Positions 18,611-26,097 of a stretch of DNA of 40,178 nt are shown one piece after another. This DNA is from Streptomyces sp. ISL-66 (GTDB lineage Bacteria; Actinomycetota; Actinomycetes; Streptomycetales; Streptomycetaceae). The notes beneath the pieces are model-generated. The model did no database searches, was not told where the DNA came from, and was given only the letters and a program-made list of their open reading frames with translations. The stretch is taken from positions 37,441 to 77,618 of the forward strand of contig NZ_JAGGOW010000056.1 of the NCBI RefSeq assembly GCF_018614135.1, given 5' to 3'. Positions within the stretch are counted from its first letter, which is position 1. Each line of letters begins with the position of its first letter. The position numbers were made by a program, and so were the translations under genes.

Positions 18611-18840
18611 GGCGGTAGCCCCCTGCTGGATCTGGCTGGTTCACCACAGCCTATGTGCTCCGGCAAGGGCCTCACCCGCACGCGAGCGGGCCGCCCGCAC
18701 GAGGGCCGGGAAGATCCGAATTGATACGAATATTCGACCCCGCTTCCACATCTCAGGGGACATTTGACAGGCTGTCCCCGCAGCACGGGGGCGTGCGCGA
18801 CAGCGGTCACCACCGCGGCCACGGGAGGGAAAGCGCAACC
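18611..18840. promoter_or_regulatory. Divergent promoter region of the deaminase/SUKH locus
   Basis: These 230 bases separate the two arms. On the minus strand TAGGCT (18653-18648) could be a -10 about 30 bases from the WHH/SUKH-1 start. On the plus strand an exact TTGACA stands at 18764-18769 but has no good -10 behind it. In the middle is an AT-rich island with the 10-bp palindrome CGAATATTCG (18727-18736) and a nearby CGAATTGATA half copy. It is a plausible binding site for a shared regulator. A 7-bp hairpin lies at 18774-18792. Confidence 0.4.
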
Positions 18841-19542
18841 ATGCAGAACACGGCAACACGCTCGGAACCGGCCGACGCCGACTCAGGACGCCGGGGACCC
18901 GCGGGACCCGCGGGCCCCTTGGGGCCTCCAGGACTCCCAGGGCTCCCGGGACTCCCAGGGCTCACCGGCCCCGCGGCCACCGCCGCCCACCCCGGAACCA
19001 GCGGCCCCACCGGACCCGGCGGCGCCCCGGCGCCCCTCCCGGCCCAGAGCCGGACCACCGGCCCCGGCGACCCCCGCCTGCGCTGGAGCAGCGACGACGG
19101 CCGCCCCGCCGTGCCCACGCTCCGCTTCCGCCGCGACGGCATCCTCCCGACCGTCGCCGCCGCCCTCTCCGTACGCGGCGAAACCCTCACCGGCACCGCC
19201 GGCAAAGCCGACCTGCACCCCGTACTGCACCCCCTCGTCCAGGACTTCCTGGACACCCTCACCAGCGGACAGCGCGAACGATTCACCGGGCGATGTCCGG
19301 AAGCGATCCTCCTCTCGCGCCACCTCACCGCCGTCGAGGGCGCCCGCAGCAAGCGTGCCTCCCGCAAACCGCTCACCCCGAGCGAGGCCCGCCGCTCCCT
19401 CAAGCACTCCAAGATCACCGCCCGCCGCATCCGCGAGGACGGCGACCCGCTCCACGGCAGCTACGCACCGCCCTGCCGCTCCTGCGAGGCCCTCCTCGCC
19501 CACTTCGGCGTCCGCCCCGTCGACCTCACCCACCCCGAGTAG
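18841..19542 (+). CDS. YwqJ-type deaminase with collagen-like N terminus
   Basis: This is a 233-aa protein. Residues 19-45 are nine perfect Gly-X-Y triplets (GPAGPAGPLGPPGLPGLPG...). The deaminase domain spans ~85-225: GRCPEAILLSR (C152-P-E154, the Cys-for-His variant of the catalytic HxE seen in YwqJ-family deaminases) and APPCRSCEALL (C212-x2-C215) give three Zn ligands and the proton-shuttling Glu. YwqJ-family domains are predicted nucleic-acid or nucleotide deaminases used as toxins. There is no export signal. The ATG at 18841 is preceded by GGGAGGGA; the frame is open further upstream, but that part lacks conservation and has no ribosome site. The SUKH-3 gene follows after two bases and is its likely partner or inhibitor. 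Confidence 0.88.
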   Translation: MQNTATRSEPADADSGRRGPAGPAGPLGPPGLPGLPGLPGLTGPAATAAHPGTSGPTGPGGAPAPLPAQSRTTGPGDPRLRWSSDDGRPAVPTLRFRRDGILPTVAAALSVRGETLTGTAGKADLHPVLHPLVQDFLDTLTSGQRERFTGRCPEAILLSRHLTAVEGARSKRASRKPLTPSEARRSLKHSKITARRIREDGDPLHGSYAPPCRSCEALLAHFGVRPVDLTHPE

Positions 19543-19544
19543 CC

Positions 19545-20054
19545 ATGACCGCCACTTCCGCTTCCTACGACCGCTCCTCGACGACCCGCTTCCCGGTCGC
19601 CGTGGACTCCGCCCTGCGCACCGCCGGCTGGGAACCGGGCCGCTGGGACATCAAGCAGGCCGAGTACTGGGCCGACGCCCTGCGCGACCACACGACCCCC
19701 GCCGGGCACCGCCACACCGTCTTCCCCGCCGCCGTCGAGGCCTGGGCCGAATTCGGCAACCTCACCGTCACCGCCCCCGGCCCCGGCCGCCAGATCGCCC
19801 CCACCTCCCTACGACTGGACCCCCTGACCGGGCTCCACCTCGCCCGCACCTTCGCCGACCTCGGCCGCGCCCTCTCCACCCAGCTCTGCCCCCTCGGCAT
19901 CGAAGCCGACGGAACCTCCCACCTCGCCCTGGACCGCGAAGGCCGCGTCTACTGCGTGGACCACACCGGCGACTGGTACCTCGGCGCCACCCTCGACGAA
20001 GCCCTCACCCTCCTCCTGACCGGCCTCCAGCCCACCCGCCTGACAACGGCCTGA
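19545..20054 (+). CDS. SUKH-3 domain immunity-like protein
   Basis: This 169-aa protein matches SUKH-3: an N-terminal FPVAVDSALRTAGWEPGR and HTVFPAAVEAWAEFGNLTV, then LGIEADGTSHLALDREGRVYCVDHTGDWYLGATLDEALTLLLTGL. The last part (D-x-x-G-x-V-Y, W-x-x-G) is typical. SUKH proteins neutralise nuclease and deaminase toxins. Its start lies 2 bases after the YwqJ-deaminase stop, so the pair is translated together and probably forms a toxin-like/immunity-like couple. Confidence 0.88.
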   Translation: MTATSASYDRSSTTRFPVAVDSALRTAGWEPGRWDIKQAEYWADALRDHTTPAGHRHTVFPAAVEAWAEFGNLTVTAPGPGRQIAPTSLRLDPLTGLHLARTFADLGRALSTQLCPLGIEADGTSHLALDREGRVYCVDHTGDWYLGATLDEALTLLLTGLQPTRLTTA

Positions 20055-20063
20055 CCGCCCAGC

Positions 20064-20090
20064 TCCGGAAGCCGCTCCCCGGCTTCCGGA
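20064..20090. terminator. Bidirectional terminator after the SUKH-3 gene
   Basis: A 10-bp perfect stem TCCGGAAGCC / GGCTTCCGGA with a 7-base loop lies 10 bases beyond the SUKH-3 stop. It also lies beyond the converging sensor-kinase gene. Confidence 0.75.
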
Positions 20091-20207
20091 CAACGCCCCT
20101 CCTCCAGCCGGAAGAGGTACGCCCGCAGATCCCCTGCGAGCCCGCCCTCCCCCAAGGGCCTCCGCTCCGCGTCCGTCATCCCCGCCACCGGATCCCAAGC
20201 CGACGCG

Positions 20208-21470
20208 CTACCCCCGTCCGCTGCCCGGCAGGACCGCCGAGACCTTGAAGCCGCCCTCGTCCGTCGGTCCGGACACGAACACCCCGCCCAGCCCGAGCAC
20301 CCGCTCCCGCATGCCGACCAGCCCGTTCCCGCCGCTCGGCAGTCCCGGTTCGGCTGCCTCGCCGTCCGACGGCCCGTTCTCCACCTGCATCGCCACCTCC
20401 CCGTCCCGGTGCGCCAGCCGTACGACGACCCGCGCGCCCGGAGCGTGCTTGTGGCAGTTGGTCAGCGCCTCCTGCACCACCCGGTAGGCCGTCTGCTCCA
20501 CCTCAGCCCCGTACGACGGGCGCGGGCCCCGCACGTCCAGCTCCACGACCATCCCGGCCGCCCGCGACTGCCCGACGAGCGCCTCCAGCTCCCCCAGCGA
20601 CGGCCCGTCCTCGAAGCTCCCCACCAGGGCCACCGGGACGGGAAGGGCCGGCTTCGCCACCTCCGCCCGCAGCACGCCGAGCATCTCCCGCAGCTCCGTC
20701 AGCGCCTGGCGACCCATGTCCCCGACGAGAGCGGCGTTCTTCACGGCCTTCGCCGGATCCTTCAGCGCGATCGCCTGCAGCGCCGCCGCGTGCACCACCA
20801 TCAGCGACACCCGGTGCGCCACGACGTCGTGCATCTCCCGCGCGATCCGCGTCCGCTCCTCCGTACGGGCCCACTCGGCCCGCTCCTCCGCCCGGTCCGC
20901 GAGCAGCGAAAGCTCCCGCTCCAGCGAGGCCGCGCGTTCCTGCAGGCTCTCCATGAGCCGCCTGCGGGCCGCCGTGTAGAGCCCGAGCAGCACCGGCGGC
21001 ACGGTCAGCGCCACCGCCACGAACACGGACAGCACGATGACGAGCGTGCCGTCGGCCTCCACGTCCCCACGGGTCCGCAGGTACATCACGACGAAGGTCG
21101 CGGCCAGCGACATCGACGTCAGGGTCGCGGTGATCCGCCGGGGCACCTCGGACGTCGCGAGCGTGTACAGCCCGACCACGCCCAGCAGGAACCCGATCGC
21201 GGCGGGCGACACGGCGATCCCGATCAGCACCACGGCGATCGGCCAGCGCCGCCGCAGCACGAGCGTGGTGCCGACCACGAACCCGAACAGCATCCCGACG
21301 AAGACCGGGATCCCGGCCTCGTGCGCGAAGTCGATGCCCTCGACAGCGCACTCGACGGCGGACACCGCCGCGAGCCCCCCGTCCCACACGGCCGACCTGC
21401 GCCGGTCCCACCACAGCGGCCCGTCCCGGCCGGCCCCCGCCGCGCCCTGCTCTTCCCCCGTACTGGTCAT
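20208..21470 (-). CDS. NarL-family sensor histidine kinase (orphan)
   Basis: This 420-aa kinase has four to six N-terminal helices (about 33-165) and no sizeable extracellular domain. A linker coiled coil (168-205) leads to a HisKA_3 domain with phosphoacceptor H214 (REMHDVVAHR). The ATPase has its N-box at 334-338 (EALTN) and G-box GGNGLVGM (380-387). I chose the ATG at 21470 (MTSTGEEQ, GGACGG upstream); a start at 21500 would add 10 residues. Kinases of this class normally sit beside a LuxR-type regulator, but none is adjacent here. The nearest ones in the window are 15 kb away. Confidence 0.88.
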   Translation of the reverse strand: MTSTGEEQGAAGAGRDGPLWWDRRRSAVWDGGLAAVSAVECAVEGIDFAHEAGIPVFVGMLFGFVVGTTLVLRRRWPIAVVLIGIAVSPAAIGFLLGVVGLYTLATSEVPRRITATLTSMSLAATFVVMYLRTRGDVEADGTLVIVLSVFVAVALTVPPVLLGLYTAARRRLMESLQERAASLERELSLLADRAEERAEWARTEERTRIAREMHDVVAHRVSLMVVHAAALQAIALKDPAKAVKNAALVGDMGRQALTELREMLGVLRAEVAKPALPVPVALVGSFEDGPSLGELEALVGQSRAAGMVVELDVRGPRPSYGAEVEQTAYRVVQEALTNCHKHAPGARVVVRLAHRDGEVAMQVENGPSDGEAAEPGLPSGGNGLVGMRERVLGLGGVFVSGPTDEGGFKVSAVLPGSGRG

Positions 21471-21601
21471 GCCGTCCAGCGTACGCAGGGCCCCCAGCAC
21501 AGAGGCGAACGGAATTCCGGCAAACCGCCGGTAATCGCACGTCCGACTGAATCATCCACGGATCGAGACCTGAATCCCGCATTCCGGACGACCCTCGACG
21601 T

Positions 21602-22456
21602 ATGAACAAATACACCGACTTCGAAGGACTTCGCGAACAAGCCGTCGCCCTCCGCCGCGAAGGCCTCAGCCGCCGCCAGATCCGCGACCGCCTGCAGGTC
21701 TTCAACGGGGAGATCCTGAACCGCCTCCTCCAGGGCGAACCCGCACCCGAATGGACGAAGCGCCCGAACGCCAAGGACGACCTCCGCGACCGCGCCCGCG
21801 AGCTCCGCCTCAAGGGCCTCACGTACGACCAGATCCAGGTCGAGCTGGGCTGCTCGAAGAGCTCCATATCCCTCTGGGTCCGCGACCTCCCGAAGCCGGA
21901 GCGGAGCTACCGGCCGCCCGGCACGGACATGGTGCGAGCCCAGCAGGGCCGCAAGGAGGCCTATGAGCGCCGGCAAATCGAGTACGAGGCGACCCGCCAG
22001 GCGGCACGGGCAGAAATCGGATCCCTCACGGCCAGGGAACTGTTCCTCGTCGGCGTCGGCCTCTATTGGGCCGAGGGCGGGAAGACCAAACCGCACAAGC
22101 CGCACCCGCAGATCAGCTTCGTGAACAGCGACGCGGGCATGATCAGAACGTTCCTCGCTTGGCTGCACCTCGTGGGCGTGACGGACGACCGCCTCCGGTT
22201 CACCCTGCAGATCCACGAAACCGCCGATACCGCGCAAGCAGAGCAGTACTGGAGGGACGTCGTGGGGTTGGACGCGTCCCACTTCGGCAAGACCACACTC
22301 AAGCGGCACAACCCCCTCACCAACCGAAAGAACGTGGGCGACACGTACCGGGGTTGCCTCGCGGTGCGTGTCCTGAAGGGCTCCGATTTGTACCGTCGCA
22401 TTGAAGGCGCCTGGTGCGGCATAGTAGGTGCCGTCGGCTCGACCGCTCGAGAGTAA
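21602..22456 (+). CDS. Helix-turn-helix protein with LAGLIDADG-like C-terminal domain
   Basis: This 284-aa protein has two HTH-like units in tandem: GLSRRQIRDRL (residues ~20-32) and GLTYDQIQVELGCSKSSISLWVRDLPKPE (~72-100). After a basic linker comes a domain starting FLVGVGLYWAEGGKTK, with FVNSDAGMIRTFLAWL, LRFTLQIHE, and the basic patch FGKTTLKRHNPLTNRKNVGDTYRG. The G-x-x-Y-W-x-EG-x-K ... NSD ... FL-x-WL order is that of a group of actinobacterial proteins related to LAGLIDADG homing endonucleases. I infer that from pattern memory and cannot confirm it. There is no clear ribosome site. It stands alone, ends 22 bases before tRNA-Gln, and its codon use is somewhat less GC-rich than neighbours, which suggests acquisition. 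Confidence 0.7.
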   Translation: MNKYTDFEGLREQAVALRREGLSRRQIRDRLQVFNGEILNRLLQGEPAPEWTKRPNAKDDLRDRARELRLKGLTYDQIQVELGCSKSSISLWVRDLPKPERSYRPPGTDMVRAQQGRKEAYERRQIEYEATRQAARAEIGSLTARELFLVGVGLYWAEGGKTKPHKPHPQISFVNSDAGMIRTFLAWLHLVGVTDDRLRFTLQIHETADTAQAEQYWRDVVGLDASHFGKTTLKRHNPLTNRKNVGDTYRGCLAVRVLKGSDLYRRIEGAWCGIVGAVGSTARE

Positions 22457-22478
22457 TGTCCGGTTTAGTCGCAAATGG

Positions 22479-22550
22479 TCCCCTGTGGTGTAATTGGCAG
22501 CACTGAGGCTTTTGGTGCCTTATGTTCGGGTTCGAGTCCTGACAGGGGAG
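22479..22550 (+). tRNA. tRNA-Gln (anticodon TTG)
   Basis: 72 bases fold as a full cloverleaf: acceptor TCCCCTG/CAGGGGA, anticodon stem GAGGC/GCCTT with loop TTTTGGT, and a T arm with TTCGAGT. The anticodon TTG is at 22512-22514 and reads CAA (and CAG). CCA is not encoded. Confidence 0.97.
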
Positions 22551-22660
22551 CTTTGCAAGTTCGGGTCCTGATCCCACCGGTCAGGACCCGCCCTCGTTTC
22601 GGGGCCACGGCCCACCGGTATCCTTCACGGGTCCACCACCCGAAGCCGAAGGGCACACCC

Positions 22661-24109
22661 GTGAGCGCCAACCGCCCGGCAGCCGTCGTCGTACTCGCAG
22701 CGGGTGAAGGCACCCGCATGAAGTCGGCCACACCCAAGGTTCTGCACGAGATCAGCGGGCGTTCGCTCGTCGGTCACGTCGTCGCCGCCTCCCGCGAGCT
22801 GGACCCCGAGCACCTCGTCGTCGTCGTCGGGCACGCCCGCGAGCAGGTCACCGCGCACCTCGCCGCCATCGACGCCGACGTCCGCACCGCGGTCCAGTAC
22901 GAGCAGAACGGCACCGGCCACGCCGTCCGGATGGCCCTCGAAGAGCTGGGCGGCCAGCCCGCCGGCACCGTGGTCGTCGTCTGCGGCGACACCCCGCTGC
23001 TGACCGGCGAGACCCTGGCCGCGCTGACGGCCACGCACGAGGCCGACGGCAACGCCGTCACCGTGCTGACCGCCGAGGTGCCGGACTCCACCGGCTACGG
23101 CCGCATCGTCCGCGACGAGGCCACCGGCGCGGTCACCGGCATCGTCGAGCACAAGGACGCCACCGACGCCCAGCGCGCCATCCGTGAGATCAACTCCGGG
23201 GTCTTCGCCTTCGTCGGCGCCCTCCTCGCGGACGCGCTCGGCAAGGTCCGTACGGACAACAGCCAGGGCGAGGAGTACCTCACCGACGTGCTCGGCATCT
23301 TGCGCGAGGCCGGCCACCGCGTGGGCGCGGCCGTGGGCGCGGACCACCGGCAGATCCTCGGGATCAACAACCGGGTCCAGCTCGCGGAGGCCCGCGCACT
23401 GCTGAACGCGCGTCTGCTGGAGCGCGCCATGCTCGCCGGTGTGACGATCGTCGACCCGGCCAGCACGCTCGTCGACGTGACGGTGACTTTCGGCCAGGAC
23501 GCGATCGTCCACCCCGGCACCCAGCTCCTCGGCACCACGCACATCGCCGAGGAGGCGGAGGTCGGCCCCAACTCCCGTCTGACGGACACGCACGTCGGTC
23601 CGCGCGCCCGCGTGGACAACACGGTGGCGGACACCGCCGTCGTCGGCGAGGCGGCGACCGTCGGCCCGTTCGCGTACCTGCGTCCGGGGACGAACCTGGG
23701 CGCCAAGGCCAAGGCCGGTACGTACGTGGAGATGAAGAACGCGACGATCGGCGAGGGCACCAAGGTCCCGCACCTGTCCTACGTCGGCGACGCGACGATC
23801 GGCGAGTACACGAACATCGGCGCGGCCAGCGTGTTCGTGAACTACGACGGTGAGCACAAGCACCACACGACCGTCGGCTCACACTGCAAGACGGGCTCGG
23901 ACAACATGTTTGTGGCTCCCGTCACGATCGGGGACGGCGCCTATACGGCCGCCGGATCCGTGATCACCAAGGATGTGCCGCCCGGTGCGCTCGCCGTGGC
24001 CCGTGGCCAGCAGCGGAATATCGAGGGCTGGGTCGCTCGCAAGCGTCCGGGGAGTGCCGCCGCGACAGCGGCTCAGTCGGTGGTCCGTGAGGACTCCGGC
24101 GAACGCTGA
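22661..24109 (+). CDS. glmU: Bifunctional GlcNAc-1-P uridylyltransferase / GlcN-1-P acetyltransferase GlmU
   Basis: GlmU makes UDP-GlcNAc, the precursor of peptidoglycan, from glucosamine-1-phosphate in two steps. The 482-aa protein has the uridylyltransferase signature LAAGEGTRM (12-20) and PKVLH (25-29), with GDTPLL and the EINSGVFAF segment. A left-handed beta-helix of hexapeptides from about 255 follows (ATVGPFAYLRPG, IGEGTKVPHLSYVGDATIGEYTNIGA, NYDGEHKHHT). The acetyltransferase His is in VPHLSYVGD. The start is GTG 22661 with GAAGGG upstream; the frame runs farther back, but only through the tRNA. It is followed by prs after 133 bases. Confidence 0.96.
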   Translation: MSANRPAAVVVLAAGEGTRMKSATPKVLHEISGRSLVGHVVAASRELDPEHLVVVVGHAREQVTAHLAAIDADVRTAVQYEQNGTGHAVRMALEELGGQPAGTVVVVCGDTPLLTGETLAALTATHEADGNAVTVLTAEVPDSTGYGRIVRDEATGAVTGIVEHKDATDAQRAIREINSGVFAFVGALLADALGKVRTDNSQGEEYLTDVLGILREAGHRVGAAVGADHRQILGINNRVQLAEARALLNARLLERAMLAGVTIVDPASTLVDVTVTFGQDAIVHPGTQLLGTTHIAEEAEVGPNSRLTDTHVGPRARVDNTVADTAVVGEAATVGPFAYLRPGTNLGAKAKAGTYVEMKNATIGEGTKVPHLSYVGDATIGEYTNIGAASVFVNYDGEHKHHTTVGSHCKTGSDNMFVAPVTIGDGAYTAAGSVITKDVPPGALAVARGQQRNIEGWVARKRPGSAAATAAQSVVREDSGER

Positions 24110-24242
24110 GGTGAACTGACCGGAAACAGGTGCGTCGGATACGGCGTACCGTGATGGGTGCACGCAATTCGGCTGGCTCACCGTGTGCGGGACGGACGCG
24201 CACGGGGGCGAGCAGCTTTCCCACGTCTGAGGAGACAGTGCT

Positions 24243-25220
24243 GTGACCGGGATCAAGACGACCGGCGAGAAGAAGCTGATGCTCTTCTCCGGCCGCGCCC
24301 ACCCCGAGCTGGCCGAGGAGGTCGCGCACCAGCTCGGTGTCGGCCTCGTGCCGACCAAGGCTTTCGACTTCGCGAACGGCGAGATCTACGTCCGCTTCCA
24401 GGAGTCGGCGCGTGGCGCGGACTGCTTCCTGATCCAGAGCCACACGGCTCCGATCAACAAGTGGATCATGGAGCAGCTCATCATGATCGACGCGCTCAAG
24501 CGTGCGTCGGCTCGCTCCATCACGGTGATCGTCCCGTCCTACGGGTATGCCCGTCAGGACAAGAAGCACAAGGGCCGCGAGCCGATCTCGGCGCGACTGG
24601 TCGCGGACCTGCTCAAGACGGCGGGAGCGGACCGCATCCTGACGGTCGACCTGCACACGGACCAGATCCAGGGCTTCTTCGACGGCCCGGTCGACCACCT
24701 TTCGGCCCTGTCGGTCCTCGCGGACTACGTCGGCGCCAAGGTGGACCGTGCCAAGCTGACGATCGTCTCTCCGGACGCCGGCCGTGTGCGTGTCGCCGAC
24801 CGCTGGTGTGACCGTCTGGACGCGCCGCTGGCGATCGTCCACAAGCGCCGTGACAAGGACGTCGCCAACCAGGTGACCGTCCACGAGGTCGTCGGTGAGG
24901 TCAAGGGCCGCGTCTGTGTCCTGGTCGACGACATGATCGACACGGGTGGCACCATCTGCGCCGCGGCCGACGCGCTCTTCGCGCACGGTGCGGAGGACGT
25001 CATCGTGACGGCCACGCACGGCATCCTCTCGGGGCCGGCGGCCGACCGTCTGAAGAACTCCAAGGTCAGCGAGTTCGTGTTCACGAACACCCTGCCGGAT
25101 CCGTCCGACCTGGAGCTCGACAAGATCACGGTGCTCTCGATCGCCCCGATGATCGCGCGTGCGGTGCGCGAGGTCTTCGAGGACGGTTCGGTCACCAGCC
25201 TGTTCGAAGAGCAGCAGTAG
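24243..25220 (+). CDS. prs: Ribose-phosphate pyrophosphokinase (PRPP synthase)
   Basis: It makes PRPP from ribose-5-phosphate and ATP for nucleotide, His and Trp synthesis. The 325-aa length is normal for class I. Visible motifs: the FANGEIYVRFQES ATP region, SYGYARQDKKHKGREPI, the Mg-binding DLHTDQIQGFF, the flexible loop KRRDKD, and the PRPP loop VLVDDMIDTGGTI near 225-240. The GTG start has GAGGAGA 9 bases upstream. A true intrinsic terminator with a T-tract follows it. Confidence 0.96.
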   Translation: MTGIKTTGEKKLMLFSGRAHPELAEEVAHQLGVGLVPTKAFDFANGEIYVRFQESARGADCFLIQSHTAPINKWIMEQLIMIDALKRASARSITVIVPSYGYARQDKKHKGREPISARLVADLLKTAGADRILTVDLHTDQIQGFFDGPVDHLSALSVLADYVGAKVDRAKLTIVSPDAGRVRVADRWCDRLDAPLAIVHKRRDKDVANQVTVHEVVGEVKGRVCVLVDDMIDTGGTICAAADALFAHGAEDVIVTATHGILSGPAADRLKNSKVSEFVFTNTLPDPSDLELDKITVLSIAPMIARAVREVFEDGSVTSLFEEQQ

Positions 25221-25225
25221 GCATC

Positions 25226-25261
25226 GCTCGCTCGCCGGAGAGCGGGCGCTAGATCCTTTTT
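25226..25261 (+). terminator. Intrinsic terminator of prs with T-tract
   Basis: An 8-bp stem (25226-25233 with 25240-25247, one G-T pair) 6 bases after the prs stop is followed by TTTTT at 25257-25261. T-tracts are rare in this genome, so this is one of the clearest terminators in the window. Confidence 0.75.
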
Positions 25262-25326
25262 GGGTACGGCCTTCCCGCCGGGTACACTCCTCGAGTTGCT
25301 CGGCGAGGGAGGCCGTACCTGTTTTC
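25260..25326 (+). promoter_or_regulatory. rplY promoter embedded in a long hairpin
   Basis: TTGGGT (25260-25265), 17 bases, TACACT (25283-25288) is a reasonable promoter for rplY, giving a leader of roughly 130 bases. The same stretch forms a long inverted repeat: 25263-25280 pairs with 25301-25319 (18 pairs, one bulged A at 25306), followed by TGTTTT. In read-through from prs this would act as a second terminator whose loop contains the -10 box. Confidence 0.5.
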
Positions 25327-25427
25327 GGACGGGTATTCGGTGCTCCGTTATCGACGCGCTCTTCGTAGCAGGCCGTGTTCCGGCCGGGTGACTGTCGTCC
25401 ATTTCCGTCACCCCACGAGGAGTGAGC

Positions 25428-26006
25428 ATGTCCGAGATCAAGCTTTCCGCCCAGGTCCGCGACACCTTCGGCAAGGGCTCTGCCCGCCAGGCCCGTCGTG
25501 ACGCCCTGGTTCCCGCCGTCATCTACGGTCACGGCACCGAGCCGAAGCACGTCAACGTCGAGGGCCACGGCCTGGCGCTGGCGCTGCGTACCGCCAACGT
25601 CCTGATCTCCCTGGACATCGCGGGCAAGACCGAGCTGGTCATCCCGAAGGCCGTTCAGAAGCACCCGCTGAAGCGTTCGATCTCGCACGTCGACTTCCTG
25701 ATCGTCAAGAAGGGCGAGAAGGTCACCGTCGACGTCGCGATCGTCACCGAGGGCGAGCTGGCCGCCGGCAACAACATGCTGGAGACCCTCCAGAACACGA
25801 TCTCGGTCGAGGCCGAGGCCACCCACATCCCGACCGAGGTCACCGTCTCCATCGCGGGCCTCGCGGCCGGCGCGACCATCCACGCCAAGGACCTGGTCCT
25901 GCCGACCGGCACCACGCTGGCCGTCGACGGCGACATCGCCGTCCTGCAGGTCGTCGCTCCGCGCGGCGAGGAGCCGGCCGCCGAGGCCGCGGGTTCCGAG
26001 GCCTGA
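25428..26006 (+). CDS. rplY: Ribosomal protein bL25, long CTC/TL5 form
   Basis: This binds 5S rRNA in the large subunit. The 192-aa protein is the long form: an L25 domain (1 to ~95: SARQARRDALVPAVIYGHG, HPLKRSISHVDFL) plus the C-terminal TL5/CTC beta domain (~96-185: VTVDVAIVTEGE, VEAEATHIPTEVTVSI, ATIHAKDLVLPTGTTL), with an acidic Ala-rich end. ATG 25428 has GAGGAG 5 bases upstream. The GTG 6 bases before it overlaps that ribosome site and is unlikely. It precedes pth, as in many bacteria. Confidence 0.95.
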   Translation: MSEIKLSAQVRDTFGKGSARQARRDALVPAVIYGHGTEPKHVNVEGHGLALALRTANVLISLDIAGKTELVIPKAVQKHPLKRSISHVDFLIVKKGEKVTVDVAIVTEGELAAGNNMLETLQNTISVEAEATHIPTEVTVSIAGLAAGATIHAKDLVLPTGTTLAVDGDIAVLQVVAPRGEEPAAEAAGSEA

Positions 26007-26037
26007 GTCTCGCCTTCCCCCCTCAGCACTTGCTGAA

Positions 26038-26076
26038 CGACCGCCGTCCGGCTCCACTGGAGCGGGACGGCGGTCG
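26038..26076 (+). terminator. Two-stage hairpin between rplY and pth
   Basis: A 12-bp perfect outer stem (26038-26049 with 26065-26076) encloses a 5-bp inner stem (26051-26055 with 26059-26063) and a 3-base loop, followed by TCTT. It ends 9 bases before the pth ribosome site. It could terminate rplY transcripts, stabilise the 3' end, or attenuate pth. Confidence 0.6.
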
Positions 26077-26097
26077 TCTTCGTAGAAGGAGCTTTTG

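Noticed and set aside
18764..18769. Exact TTGACA as -35 box for the YwqJ-deaminase gene
   Set aside because: No TANNNT-like sequence 15-19 bases downstream; only a GC hairpin is there. Kept only as a remark.
19949..20188. A minus-strand frame starting MAGMTDAERRPLGEGGL behind the sensor kinase
   Set aside because: It overlaps the SUKH-3 gene and the terminator hairpin, and I recognise no family; G/C third positions alone are not enough in this genome.
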